Positions 17,181 to 25,615 of a DNA stretch of 51,442 bases are shown in pieces (position 1 is the first letter of the stretch; every line of letters starts with the position of its first letter). The DNA comes from Chloroflexi bacterium OLB14. Its GTDB lineage: Bacteria > Chloroflexota > Anaerolineae > Anaerolineales > Villigracilaceae. The stretch covers positions 1-51,442 of the forward strand of contig LMZR01000029.1 of the NCBI GenBank assembly GCA_001567105.1. The letters run 5' to 3'. Below the pieces are notes generated by a model. That model did not search any database and was not told where the DNA came from. It saw nothing but the letters and a program-made list of their open reading frames with translations. Both the position numbers and the translations under genes were made by a program.

Positions 17181-17483
17181 GTGCATATTATCACCCGCAA
17201 GACACTTGTTCAATTTTGGGAAAAGCACCCCACTAGCCGAAGTGCTTTAGAACGCTGGTATAAAATTGTTTACAAAACAGAGTTTAAAAATTTTGCTGAA
17301 CTACGAAAGGCTTTTCCATCAGCAGATAAAGTGGATCGTTTCGTTATTTTCAACATTGGTGGCAATAAATATAGATTAATTGTTTCAATTCACTTTAATC
17401 GTGGCAAGGTTTATATTCGGCATGTTCTTACTCATGCCGAATATGATAAAGGAGATTGGAAAAATGACACTCTTAACAAATGA
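17181..17483 (+). CDS. higB: HigB-type toxin (RelE-like mRNA interferase)
   Basis: About 100 residues when started at the GTG at 17181. This start gives the usual family opening HIITRKTLVQFWEKHP; an ATG upstream at 17164 lies inside the operator. The core WYKIVYKTEFKNFAELRKAF, then FNIGGNKYRLIVSIHF and VYIRHVLTHAEYDKGDWK, are hallmark HigB sequences. Family members cut mRNA on the ribosome and are held inactive by HigA. It is followed by higA with a 20-base overlap. It lies beside the putative origin. Codon use looks like its neighbours. Confidence 0.92.
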   Translation: MHIITRKTLVQFWEKHPTSRSALERWYKIVYKTEFKNFAELRKAFPSADKVDRFVIFNIGGNKYRLIVSIHFNRGKVYIRHVLTHAEYDKGDWKNDTLNK

Positions 17484-17862
17484 GCTTCAAACAAACTGGT
17501 CTGCTCTTAGCCCTTTATTGCTCATTCGCAATGAAGAAGAATTAGACAATGCCATTAACCATCTAAATCAATTACTAGATGAAATAGGTGATAACGAAGA
17601 ACATCCTTTATATGGCTTATTAGATACTTTGGGAACATTAATCGAAGCATACGAAGAAGAACATTACCCAATTTCAGAAGTAAGCGGGCTAGAGGCTTTG
17701 CAATATCTTATGCAAGAACATCATTTAACACAATCAGATTTAGCAGAAATTGGTTCACAAGGTGTAGTTTCTGAAATCTTAAATGGCAAACGTGAATTGA
17801 ATATTCGTCAAATTCGGGCGTTGGCAAAAAGGTTTAATGTTTCGGCGGCGGTATTTGTGTAA
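17464..17862 (+). CDS. higA: HigA-type antitoxin with C-terminal XRE helix-turn-helix
   Basis: About 132 residues from the ATG at 17464, chosen because AGGAG lies just before it inside higB. The N-terminal half is acidic and helical and should wrap the toxin. The helix-turn-helix is at the C-terminal end (LTQSDLAEIGSQGVVSEILN, then IRQIRALAKRFNVSAAVF). It overlaps higB by 20 bases, so synthesis is coupled. The protein very probably binds the palindrome at 17154-17170 and represses the pair. Confidence 0.92.
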   Translation: MTLLTNELQTNWSALSPLLLIRNEEELDNAINHLNQLLDEIGDNEEHPLYGLLDTLGTLIEAYEEEHYPISEVSGLEALQYLMQEHHLTQSDLAEIGSQGVVSEILNGKRELNIRQIRALAKRFNVSAAVFV

Positions 17863-17881
17863 GGCAAAATGTCATTTTGTC

Positions 17882-18946
17882 CTACCTGATATTTTTCCCA
17901 TAACCTGCTTCTACCAATATCTTTCCATCATCAAAGGCTGTCTTTCCTCTTAACACCACTTTCCTCACCTTTCCTTTTACTTTCCAACCTTCAAAGGGAG
18001 TCCAGCCACATTTGGTGAATTGATTTTCTGCCCGAATTTCGTATGTTTCATTTTCATCTACTTCAACCCATGTTTCAGGTTGTTCTGGCAGATGAAATAT
18101 TTTTTTCGGGTTTATATACATTTTGGTAACAATATCGTCTATGGTCAATCGTCCATCGTCTACTGCTGTAAGCAGTAAAGGAAGAATCGTTTCCAGCCCA
18201 GGGAATCCAGGTGGTGGATTATCTGAATCTTTTTCTTCAAGTGTATGTGGCGCGTGGTCTGTGGCGAAGCAATCAATCACCGCTAAATTTTGCCACAGAG
18301 CATTTACATCTTCTTGGGTGGCTAATCTTGGTCTAACTTCTAACCTGCCTTCTTTCTTCTTTCCTCTTTCTTCATTTGAAACACTTGAAATCATAAACAA
18401 ATGATGAGGACAAACTTCACACGTCACTTTGATTCCTTTTTCTTTCGCGGCTTTGATTAATAAAATCTCTTCTTTTAGTGAAACGTGGGCAATGTGAATT
18501 GGATGATCATAAATAGCAGAAAATAAAATCGCCGCCGCCATTGTGCGTGATTCAGAGTGCATGACCATTGGAAAGTTTTTGGGGAATTTTTGAAAATGCG
18601 GAGTCCATAAAGACATATCATCAAGTCTTAATTCACCGAAGGTAGAATCTAAATACATTTTCAAACCTGCAGCTTTGTTGGCTAAACCTGCAACAATATC
18701 TGCATTATTTGGTCCAGCACCGAGGTATTGACCATAATCACAGTAGGCTTTTTGTTTTGCAGAATCAAGTGACAGATTTAATGTCGCTTCATCAAATATT
18801 GGAGGTTGGGTATTTGGCATTCCGAGAATGGTAGTGATTCCGCCAGCCAATGCGGCTTGAGTCGCTGTACTCCAATCTTCTTTGTGTGTTGCACCTGGTT
18901 CACGGACGTGGACGTGTGGGTCTATTAAGCCTGGGAGTTTGATCAT
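17882..18946 (-). CDS. pyrC: dihydroorotase, resembling the animal CAD domain
   Basis: A 354-residue zinc amidohydrolase making dihydroorotate in UMP synthesis. The metal motif is DPHVHVREPG (His11, His13), followed by MPNTQPP, HIAHVS, TCEVCPHHLF and the late ATDHAPHT with the catalytic Asp. It is shorter than the usual class I enzyme of about 430 residues because the first strands before GLIDPHVH are missing. Several segments (CEVCPHHLF, ATDHAPHTLEEK, PPPGFPGLETILPLLLTAV, WTPFEGWKVKGKVRKVVLRG) closely recall the dihydroorotase domain of eukaryotic CAD. No ribosome site precedes the ATG, which may extend upstream. There is no pyrB or carAB in the window. Confidence 0.92.
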   Translation of the reverse strand: MIKLPGLIDPHVHVREPGATHKEDWSTATQAALAGGITTILGMPNTQPPIFDEATLNLSLDSAKQKAYCDYGQYLGAGPNNADIVAGLANKAAGLKMYLDSTFGELRLDDMSLWTPHFQKFPKNFPMVMHSESRTMAAAILFSAIYDHPIHIAHVSLKEEILLIKAAKEKGIKVTCEVCPHHLFMISSVSNEERGKKKEGRLEVRPRLATQEDVNALWQNLAVIDCFATDHAPHTLEEKDSDNPPPGFPGLETILPLLLTAVDDGRLTIDDIVTKMYINPKKIFHLPEQPETWVEVDENETYEIRAENQFTKCGWTPFEGWKVKGKVRKVVLRGKTAFDDGKILVEAGYGKNIR

Positions 18947-18961
18947 GCTTGGATTTTACTA

Positions 18962-19032
18962 TGTAGGTCATGCTTTTAGCATGACGGATGATGTGAAATA
19001 AAAAAAAAGTCACGTTACAAACGTGACCTACG
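18962..19032. repeat. nested inverted repeat of the GTAGGTCA...TGACCTAC type
   Basis: Outer arms GTAGGTCA and TGACCTAC enclose two smaller hairpins (around TGCTTTTAGCA and ACGTTACAAACGT). A similar GTAGG...CCTAC element ends the HD-domain gene near 38325-38380. Confidence 0.6.
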
Positions 19033-19062
19033 AGCTGTGAGACAGTTATCAACTTGATGGAG

Positions 19063-19093
19063 CAGAATCAGATTGAAGGTCAAGAAAGAAGCG
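19063..19093 (+). repeat. dispersed ~30-bp motif, copy C, just before the icd promoter
   Basis: It matches copy A at 27 of 31 positions. It ends eight bases before the icd -10 box. Confidence 0.65.
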
Positions 19094-19097
19094 GGTT

Positions 19098-19106
19098 TGA
19101 TATAAT
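19098..19106 (+). promoter_or_regulatory. extended -10 promoter of icd
   Basis: TGATATAAT matches the TGn-TATAAT extended -10 box. No good -35 is seen at the proper distance; that position falls inside the dispersed repeat copy C. AGAGGAAAG lies just before the ATG at 19161. Confidence 0.55.
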
Positions 19107-19160
19107 CTAAAAAAATCACCGCCAACGATGGCGGAAAAGTAAATCAAAAAAGAGGAAAGT

Positions 19161-20666
19161 ATGAGTTATCAAAATGTAAAAGTGCCAGCAGATGGTGCAA
19201 AAATTTCAATTCAAAATGGAAAGTTAAATGTTCCCGATAATCCTGTCATTCCGTATGTGGAAGGTGATGGCATTGGGCGCGATATTTGGCGGGCTTCGCA
19301 ACGTGTGTTTGATGAAGCGGTGAAAAAAGCATACGGTGGAAAAAGAAAAATTCATTGGATGGAAGTGTACGCGGGTGAAAAATCTTTTAAGTTGTTTCAA
19401 ACTTGGTTGCCCGATGAAACAGTAGAAGCCTTTACCGAATTTTTAGTTGGCATTAAAGGTCCGCTAACGACTCCTATTGGTGGTGGCATTCGTTCGTTGA
19501 ATGTGCAATTGCGTAAGATGCTGGATTTGTATGTTTGTTTGCGACCAGTGCGTTATTACAATGGTGTGCCATCACCTGTGCGTACACCTGAGTTAGTAGA
19601 TATGGTTATCTTCCGTGAAAATACTGAAGATATTTATGCAGGTATTGAATTTGCAAACGGCACAGAAGATAATTTGAAATTTAGAAATTTGTTGAAAGAA
19701 AATTTTCCGAAAGAGTTTAGCAAAATTCGTTTTCCTGAAACTTCGGGCATTGGTTTTAAGCCTGTTTCACTAGAAGGCACTGAACGATTGATTCGTGCGG
19801 CAATTGAGTATGCTTTGCTTAATAAACGCCGTTCGTTAAATTTAGTTCATAAAGGCAATATTATGAAGTTCACCGAAGGCGCATTCAAAGATTGGGGTTA
19901 TGCGCTGGCGAAACGTGAATATCGAAATGAAATTGTGACCGAACGTGAATCTTGGATTTTTGGAAATAAAGAAAAAAATCCTGCACTAACTGTGGAAGGC
20001 AATGCCAAAATTGTTGACCCTGGCTTTGATATGATGAGCCCTGAGCAACAAGATAAGATTAAGAAAGAAGTGCAAGATGCTTTAGCATTGTGGGATACAC
20101 ATGGCGATGGCAAATGGAAAAGCAAATTGATGATTAAGGATACGATTGCAGATGTCACTTTGCAGTATGTATTAATCCGCCCACAAGATTATGATGTGAT
20201 TGCTACCATGAACCTCAACGGTGATTATTTATCAGATGCTTTAGCAGCACAAGTGGGTGGCATTGGTATTGCACCAGGGGCAAACATCAACTACTTAACA
20301 GGTCATGCGATTTTTGAAGCCACACATGGCACTGCTCCAAAATATGCCGACTTGGATAAGATGAATCCAGGCTCTGTGATTTTATCTGGTGAAATGATGC
20401 TCCGTTATATGGGCTGGACAGAAGCCGCAGATTTGATCGTCAAAGGTATGGAAGGTGCCATTACTGCAAAAACTGTCACCTACGATTTTGCTCGCAACAT
20501 GAAAGGCGCGAAAGAAGTCAAGTGTTCGGAGTTTGGCTCGGCTGTGATTATGTGGATGGATAAGAAGGTTGCCAGTAGCAAGAAAAAGGTTACAAAGAAA
20601 GTTGCCAAGAAAAAAGTTGTGGCGAAAAAGAAGGTTGCAAAGAAGACTGTGAAGAAAAAGAAGTAA
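19161..20666 (+). CDS. icd: NADP-type isocitrate dehydrogenase with lysine-rich C-terminal tail
   Basis: A 501-residue TCA enzyme that oxidises isocitrate to 2-oxoglutarate. Substrate and cofactor motifs are [82 protein letters not shown] and [11 protein letters not shown]. The catalytic body ends near [11 protein letters not shown]. After it comes a tail of about 34 residues (468-501) with 19 lysines in [12 protein letters not shown] repeats, like histone H1 or some bacterial nucleoid proteins. Such a tail is not normal for this enzyme. It remains in frame up to the stop, which is followed by a clean terminator. An RNA- or DNA-binding or charge role is speculation. Confidence 0.93.
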   Translation: MSYQNVKVPADGAKISIQNGKLNVPDNPVIPYVEGDGIGRDIWRASQRVFDEAVKKAYGGKRKIHWMEVYAGEKSFKLFQTWLPDETVEAFTEFLVGIKGPLTTPIGGGIRSLNVQLRKMLDLYVCLRPVRYYNGVPSPVRTPELVDMVIFRENTEDIYAGIEFANGTEDNLKFRNLLKENFPKEFSKIRFPETSGIGFKPVSLEGTERLIRAAIEYALLNKRRSLNLVHKGNIMKFTEGAFKDWGYALAKREYRNEIVTERESWIFGNKEKNPALTVEGNAKIVDPGFDMMSPEQQDKIKKEVQDALALWDTHGDGKWKSKLMIKDTIADVTLQYVLIRPQDYDVIATMNLNGDYLSDALAAQVGGIGIAPGANINYLTGHAIFEATHGTAPKYADLDKMNPGSVILSGEMMLRYMGWTEAADLIVKGMEGAITAKTVTYDFARNMKGAKEVKCSEFGSAVIMWMDKKVASSKKKVTKKVAKKKVVAKKKVAKKTVKKKK

Positions 20667-20669
20667 ATG

Positions 20670-20702
20670 AAAAGACGAGACTGAAAAGTCTCGTCTTTTT
20701 TG
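20670..20702. terminator. terminator between icd and the converging DUF2306 gene
   Basis: A 13-bp perfect stem (20670-20682 with 20687-20699) ends in T-runs on both strands, so it serves both genes. Confidence 0.85.
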
Positions 20703-21371
20703 TTAGGCATAAACATTACTTTCGATTTGTTTAATCTGTGGCTTGCGAATGATCCATTCTGCTATAGCAAGATTGATTAGCCAACCAGCCAGCATGAGAA
20801 TAGCGCGAGTTAATTCATCTGGTTCTCCAAAGAATATTATCCAAGGTAAATGAGTGAACACTTGTGTTCCTGCCCCTAAGCCAATGGCATAAGCACGTAT
20901 CATCCAATTACCATGTGATTTGTAATTTCGTTTAAGAACTGCTAAATATCCAATCACAATGGATAAAAACATAGCGATTCCAAAAAAGACTCTCTGCATA
21001 TAAAGAAATTCACCATCTACTTTGGGTAAGTTATAGAATTGATTCATCCATAAACCTGAAAGAGCAACGGCAATTCCACTTGGAACAAGGACCCATTTGC
21101 CAACAAACCGATGCCAATGTGTTTTTCGTCTACGGAATGTAGGAGCAAATTGTAGAGCTCCTAAGAAGGCGTATAGCGTAGAGCCAATAATATGAATTAT
21201 GACGGGCAGAGGCGCGTCAAAGAAGCGGGCATTTGCTTCTGTAATTTCTGCTTCACTACTTAATTCAATCAGCCGCGCAGACCCTGCAAGGGCTGGAACT
21301 AAGCTAAGAATAATTAATGCTGTAGGGATTATCCATTCGAATTTATTGTGCTTCTTTTTATTTGTAATCAT
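20703..21371 (-). CDS. DUF2306-type multi-pass membrane protein
   Basis: About 222 residues from the ATG at 21371, which is preceded by AGGAGA; the frame is open to 21413 but without a ribosome site. Six or seven hydrophobic helices are visible. IHIIGSTLYAFLGALQF, then RRKTHWHRFVGKW and GNWMIRAYAIGLGAGTQ, are typical of the DUF2306 family, whose His residues in the loops suggest metal or heme contact. Function is not known. The gene stands alone, converging with icd and sharing its terminator. Confidence 0.8.
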   Translation of the reverse strand: MITNKKKHNKFEWIIPTALIILSLVPALAGSARLIELSSEAEITEANARFFDAPLPVIIHIIGSTLYAFLGALQFAPTFRRRKTHWHRFVGKWVLVPSGIAVALSGLWMNQFYNLPKVDGEFLYMQRVFFGIAMFLSIVIGYLAVLKRNYKSHGNWMIRAYAIGLGAGTQVFTHLPWIIFFGEPDELTRAILMLAGWLINLAIAEWIIRKPQIKQIESNVYA

Positions 21372-21461
21372 GTGTATCTCCTTTTGTAAATAGGTGTGTT
21401 GAATAAAGCACAAAGGAATTTGTGCTTTATTATGACTAACTTTTAAATTTGAATCTACGAG

Positions 21462-21690
21462 CTAAGCGGCTGGTTCTTCAGATTGGTAAGAGAAAACTTC
21501 TTCTAAAGGAACATTAAAAACGAGTGCAATGCGAAACGCTAATTCTAAAGAATGGTGAATACTTATCTTGCTCCATTGCAATAATGGTCTGACGGGTAAC
21601 ACCTACTTTTTCAGCTAACTGTTGCTGAGTCATTTCTCCGTGATGAAACCGTAAGGTGCGAATATTATTGCGAATGCGGTTAGTAATCAT
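21462..21690 (-). CDS. small XRE-type regulator (YozG-like), frameshifted
   Basis: The ATG at 21690 opens a helix-turn-helix (TQQQLAEKVGVTRQTIIAME, then QDKYSP). The frame then runs off after FFRISVSHCTRF. Removing one T from the TT pair in the CCATTCTTT stretch (near 21562) gives KYSPSLELAFRIALVFNVPL and ends EEVFSYQSEEPAA, the normal ending for this roughly 75-residue family. Its ATG follows the TAG of the membrane protein gene upstream with no gap. Small XRE regulators of this kind are commonly paired with a DUF2178-like membrane protein, as here. Each broken half is too short to be listed by ordinary gene calling. Confidence 0.8.
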
Positions 21691-22143
21691 CTAAAAGCCT
21701 TTCCGGTACAAGTTCAATCTCCAAAGGTCTGCTACGATCTGCGCCAAAACTCCAAAGAAAATAATTAAGGCGAACATCACTAAAGCAGATTGACCAAATA
21801 CAAATGCTAACATTGAAAGTGAAACTCCAATTGACGAAAAAGTGTAAGCCACTTTAGTGCCTTTTAAATCAATCAATTTATCACGTTCATCTTGAATATC
21901 TTCAAAATGTGGGTCTTCGCTTGTTTTAGCCTTATGAACAATTCCACTGGCAATGTGGGCGAAAATAGTCGCTACAATAGTGCCAATCACTGCTAGCAAA
22001 GCGATGATGCCCCAAAGCCAAAATAGGTTAGTGGGCGTAAAAGCCTCAGTTTGCACCATTTGAAATATTCTAAACAAATAGAAGACTAAGATAAGGCTAA
22101 AGTTAGTTAGTGTGACAGCAATATTTTTTTCTTGAAATGACAT
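21691..22143 (-). CDS. DUF2178-like four-helix membrane protein
   Basis: A 150-residue protein with two pairs of hydrophobic helices (about 10-28, 41-68, 101-117 and 119-138). The loop DIQDERDKLIDLKG with its conserved DERD and Lys is typical of DUF2178-type proteins found next to small XRE regulators. The neighbouring regulator at 21462-21690 begins directly after its stop codon. The function of these pairs is not established. Confidence 0.75.
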   Translation of the reverse strand: MSFQEKNIAVTLTNFSLILVFYLFRIFQMVQTEAFTPTNLFWLWGIIALLAVIGTIVATIFAHIASGIVHKAKTSEDPHFEDIQDERDKLIDLKGTKVAYTFSSIGVSLSMLAFVFGQSALVMFALIIFFGVLAQIVADLWRLNLYRKGF

Positions 22144-22246
22144 TTTTCCTCTTTTCTGGTAATATTTATTTTACTTATTGTAATATATCTATTACTTAAT
22201 GTCAAGTATTTTTTACATAAGAATAGCCTAATTTTTAGAAAAAATA

Positions 22247-22278
22247 AGAAAAAACCCTCTAAAAAGAGGGTTTTTTCT
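22247..22278. terminator. terminator of the FKBP gene
   Basis: A 14-bp perfect stem (22247-22260 with 22265-22278) and A/T tracts follow the FKBP stop on the minus strand. Confidence 0.85.
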
Positions 22279-22282
22279 ACTT

Positions 22283-22618
22283 CTATTTCACATTCACCAA
22301 TTCAACATCAAACACCAATGTTGCATTTGGCGGGATAACTCCGCCCGCGCCGCGTTCACCGTAAGCAAGGTTTGGCGGAATAATCAATTGTGCTTTGCCA
22401 CCAACTTTCATTAACGCGATTCCTTCATCCCAACCTTTGATGACTTGCCCTGCTCCTAACTTAAATTCAATTGGCTCACCTCTTGATACAGACGAATCAA
22501 ACACGCCTCCATCTTGAAATTTGCCTGTGTAATGTACCGCTACAGTTTTCCCCGCTTCGGCTTGTGCGCCTGTGCCTGCTTCCACTTCAATGTATTCAAG
22601 TCCGCTTGCTGTTTTCAT
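22283..22618 (-). CDS. FKBP-type peptidyl-prolyl cis-trans isomerase
   Basis: A single FKBP domain of 111 residues with no signal peptide, hence cytoplasmic. [18 protein letters not shown], the [20 protein letters not shown] core and [20 protein letters not shown] are the standard active-site strands; the Asp in FDSS and the Trp in GWDEG line the proline pocket. The ATG is preceded by GGAG at a slightly long spacing. It stands alone, diverging from the sdh operon. Confidence 0.93.
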   Translation of the reverse strand: MKTASGLEYIEVEAGTGAQAEAGKTVAVHYTGKFQDGGVFDSSVSRGEPIEFKLGAGQVIKGWDEGIALMKVGGKAQLIIPPNLAYGERGAGGVIPPNATLVFDVELVNVK

Positions 22619-22652
22619 GGTTAATCTCCAAGTTAAAAAAATGTTGATAGTG

Positions 22653-22682
22653 CCGAATCAATTGTAATGCAAGAAAGAGGCG
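22653..22682 (+). repeat. dispersed ~30-bp motif, copy D, upstream of sdhC
   Basis: It starts CCGAATCAATTG and ends AAGAAAGAGGCG, most like copy C in its second half. Confidence 0.5.
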
Positions 22683-22782
22683 ATTTTAATCTGTAAAGAT
22701 ATTCTCATTTGAATCACCCTCGCCATTAATGGGTGAGAGGAGTAAAATATCAGTATAAATAAAAATCTCACGGAGGTTTTGG

Positions 22783-23172
22783 ATGAGTGATCGAAACGTG
22801 AGCCTTTCTGCGGCTCTCAAATATAAGGGGCAAGGACCGTACCTAACTTATATTTTGCATCGTATTGGTGGGTCAATGATTGCAATTTTTGTGACGATGC
22901 ACATTTTGGGGACATTTTTTGAAATGATTGGTTGGCAAATTGGGGATATGATTACTGATATTTTCATCAGCCCGCCTTTTCAAATTATTTTTATGTTTGG
23001 TATGTTGTTTCATATCATCAATGGAATGAGAATCACCATTTTAGATTTGTTCCCACAAGCATTAATCCCCTATCATAAGCAAGCCATTTTGATAGAGTGG
23101 ATTATTTTTATTTTGGTGTATAGCTTTGCGGTGATAACCACTATCACAACCACGATTGCGAGGATGAGTTAA
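22783..23172 (+). CDS. sdhC: succinate dehydrogenase cytochrome b subunit
   Basis: A 129-residue membrane anchor with three helices. HRIGG at 26-30 and the third-helix motif FHIINGMRITILD (His77, Arg83, Asp88) match the quinone and heme contacts of SdhC proteins. It holds the SdhAB head on the membrane and passes electrons from succinate to quinone. GGAGG precedes the ATG. Its stop overlaps the sdhD ATG (TTAATG). A candidate TATAAA box lies at 22754-22759. Confidence 0.93.
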   Translation: MSDRNVSLSAALKYKGQGPYLTYILHRIGGSMIAIFVTMHILGTFFEMIGWQIGDMITDIFISPPFQIIFMFGMLFHIINGMRITILDLFPQALIPYHKQAILIEWIIFILVYSFAVITTITTTIARMS

Positions 23173-23603
23173 TGCAAACCAAAGCCAGAACTTTACCTTT
23201 ATCGAAACGGGGCATGAGCTTTGAAACGTTCATGTGGTTGTTTACAAGATTAAGTGCCTTAGCCATGTATGGTTTTATTTTCACGGGCATTGTGGGTGCG
23301 TTGATTATGGGCGCACAAAATGATATGAGCTTTGTAGAAGTGATGCGTTGGGCATTGATGCCGAATGTAGGGCATGTGGAGCATACAAATATCCCAGACC
23401 TTTCTCCATTTGCAACATTGTTTTGGAGAAGCGTGGCTAGCTTGTTCTTCTTCACTGCTATTGCACATGGCGTGCATGGAGTTGTCGTTATCTTGGATGA
23501 TTATTTCGCCACTGAAAATCAACGCAAGTGGATTCGCATTATCAACATCGCCTTGTTTGTGATTATCACGCCCATTGGGTTGTATGTGATTTGGATGGGA
23601 TAA
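23172..23603 (+). CDS. sdhD: succinate dehydrogenase membrane anchor subunit
   Basis: A 143-residue three-helix protein. TRLSALAMYGFIF in helix one and the AHGVHGVVVILDDY motif at about 98-111 are characteristic of the second anchor subunit, with His as a likely heme ligand. It is longer than the E. coli protein because of the loop between helices one and two. Translation is coupled to sdhC. About 100 bases separate it from sdhA, holding an inverted repeat. Confidence 0.9.
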   Translation: MQTKARTLPLSKRGMSFETFMWLFTRLSALAMYGFIFTGIVGALIMGAQNDMSFVEVMRWALMPNVGHVEHTNIPDLSPFATLFWRSVASLFFFTAIAHGVHGVVVILDDYFATENQRKWIRIINIALFVIITPIGLYVIWMG

Positions 23604-23608
23604 AAGAA

Positions 23609-23685
23609 TTAACCACGGAGGGCACAGAGTTCACTGAGATTTATAAAAGGCTTTCTCTGTGTTCTTCGTGGTCTCAGTGGTGAAA
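23609..23685. repeat. inverted repeat inside the sdh operon (between sdhD and sdhA)
   Basis: CCACGGAGGGCACAGAG and CTCTGTGTTCTTCGTGG form imperfect arms. Related sequence (TTCGTGTCCTTTGTGG) occurs near 37060 and a fragment near 49400. Confidence 0.65.
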
Positions 23686-23705
23686 AAATTTAGGAGCAAT
23701 ACTTA

Positions 23706-25499
23706 ATGTCAAAAAATCATCAATTTGAAGTAATCGTAGTCGGTGCAGGTGGTGCGGGATTAATGGCTGGTTTATATGCCTCGCGCAATGCAAAGACTGC
23801 GGTGATTAGTAAGTTATATCCAACCCGTTCACATACAGGTGCGGCGCAAGGTGGTATCTCTGCGGCGTTGGGAAATTATGAAGAAGATAAACCTGAATGG
23901 CATACTTATGATACCGTCAAAGGTTCGGATTATTTAGGTGACCAAGATGCTATTGAGTTCATGACCAGTGAAGCGATTCATGCTGTGCTTGAACTTGAAC
24001 ACATGGGCTTGCCATTTGATCGAACACCAGAAGGAAAAATTTCACAACGTCCGTTTGGTGGGCATACCAATAATGAAACGGGCAAACCAGTTCGGCGCGC
24101 GGCACATGCGGCAGATAGAACTGGTCACATGATTTTGCAGACCTTGTATCAGCAATGTATCAAAAACAACGTCACATTTTTTGATGAATATCAAGTTTTA
24201 GATTTCATCATGGTAGATGGTAAAGCAACAGGCGTAGTTGCTATTGAATTAGCAACAGGCGAGTTACATACTTTCCATGCTAAAGCAGTGATTTTTGCAA
24301 CGGGCGGATATGGTCGCATTTTTGAAGTCACATCTAATGCTTATGTTTACACAGGTGATGGCGCTTCAATTTTGTTACGCAAAGGTTTGCCATTGGAAGA
24401 TATGGAATTTTTCCAATTCCATCCAACAGGTATTTATAAACTTGGTATTCTAATCACTGAAGGTGCGCGTGGCGAAGGCGCGGTATTAATCAACGGCAAG
24501 GGTGAACGTTTTATGCCCAAGTATGCACCCACAGTTAAAGATTTAGCATCGCGTGATGTTGTTAGCCGTGCAATTTATAACGAAATTAAAGCAGGCAATG
24601 GCATTGATGGAAAAAATTATGTCTATTTGGATATTCGCCCTGAGACGGTGAATAAATTTGCAAAAGAAGATGGAAGAACAAACCCAGACGGTTCACCCTA
24701 CCTGATAACTGGTGACACGGTTCTGACGAAGATTCCTGACATTGTAGATTTTTGTCGCGTCTATTTAGGTGTTGACCCTGTGACTCAGATGATGCCGATT
24801 CAACCTACTGCTCATTATGCTATGGGGGGAATCCCAACCAATAAATATGGTGAAGTTGTAATTGATGATAAAGGTACAACAGTGCCAGGTTTATTTGCGG
24901 CTGGCGAATGTGCTTGTGTATCTGTGCATGGCGCGAATCGTTTGGGAACAAATTCGTTGTTAGATTTAGTTGTCTTTGGGAAACATGCAGGACTCAAAGC
25001 GGCGGAGTACGCTAAAAAAGTTGACTATCAAAAAATGCCCGATGGAGCAGAAGCAAGTATCAGGTCCGAATTAGAAGCGTTAAAAAATGGGTCAGGTAAA
25101 GAAAACGCATTTGATATATCCAACGAAATGAAAAAAGTCATGTTTGAAGATGTCGGAATTTATCGCAACGAAAAAGATATGACATCCGCCTTAGAAAAAG
25201 TGCGTGAGTTACAAAAGAAATTCAAAGAAGTGAAAGTAAGTGATACTGGAAAAGTTTTCAATACTGAGTTGTTGAACGCATGGGAATTGAGCAACATGCT
25301 TGAAATTGCAGAAGTAGTTGCGGCAAGTGCTTTGAATAGAAAAGAATCGCGTGGCGGACATGCCCGTGAAGATTATCCTGAACGCGATGATGAAAATTGG
25401 TTGAAGCATACGTTGATTACAAAGAAAAATGGCAAGTTGGAAATTAAATATAAACCTGTTGTTGTGACAAAATATCAACCAAAGGCGAGAGTTTATTAA
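23706..25499 (+). CDS. sdhA: succinate dehydrogenase flavoprotein subunit
   Basis: A 597-residue catalytic subunit that oxidises succinate to fumarate. [17 protein letters not shown] binds the FAD dinucleotide; the His in [11 protein letters not shown] is the covalent FAD site. [24 protein letters not shown] and [10 protein letters not shown] carry the substrate and proton-transfer residues, and [17 protein letters not shown] closes the FAD site. The C-terminal domain ([21 protein letters not shown]) is complete. Length and order match the respiratory enzyme. TTAGGAG lies before the ATG. Confidence 0.96.
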   Translation: MSKNHQFEVIVVGAGGAGLMAGLYASRNAKTAVISKLYPTRSHTGAAQGGISAALGNYEEDKPEWHTYDTVKGSDYLGDQDAIEFMTSEAIHAVLELEHMGLPFDRTPEGKISQRPFGGHTNNETGKPVRRAAHAADRTGHMILQTLYQQCIKNNVTFFDEYQVLDFIMVDGKATGVVAIELATGELHTFHAKAVIFATGGYGRIFEVTSNAYVYTGDGASILLRKGLPLEDMEFFQFHPTGIYKLGILITEGARGEGAVLINGKGERFMPKYAPTVKDLASRDVVSRAIYNEIKAGNGIDGKNYVYLDIRPETVNKFAKEDGRTNPDGSPYLITGDTVLTKIPDIVDFCRVYLGVDPVTQMMPIQPTAHYAMGGIPTNKYGEVVIDDKGTTVPGLFAAGECACVSVHGANRLGTNSLLDLVVFGKHAGLKAAEYAKKVDYQKMPDGAEASIRSELEALKNGSGKENAFDISNEMKKVMFEDVGIYRNEKDMTSALEKVRELQKKFKEVKVSDTGKVFNTELLNAWELSNMLEIAEVVAASALNRKESRGGHAREDYPERDDENWLKHTLITKKNGKLEIKYKPVVVTKYQPKARVY

Positions 25500-25505
25500 T
25501 TAAAC

Positions 25506-25607
25506 TATGTCATTGCGAGGGCGTTCTTGCTCTTTGCCCGAAGCAATCTCCTAATTAATTTGGAGGTTGCTTCGTCGGGAAGAACACCCTCCTCGCAACG
25601 ACATGAG
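25506..25607. repeat. long inverted repeat between sdhA and sdhB
   Basis: Arms beginning ATGTCATTGCGAGGGCG and ending in CGCAACGACAT pair over roughly 45 bases each with a few mismatches around the TCTCCTAATTAATTTGGAGG turn. Relatives of the GTCATTGCGAG...GAAGCAATCTC type lie at 28513-28581. Confidence 0.7.
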
Positions 25608-25615
25608 GAGAAATG

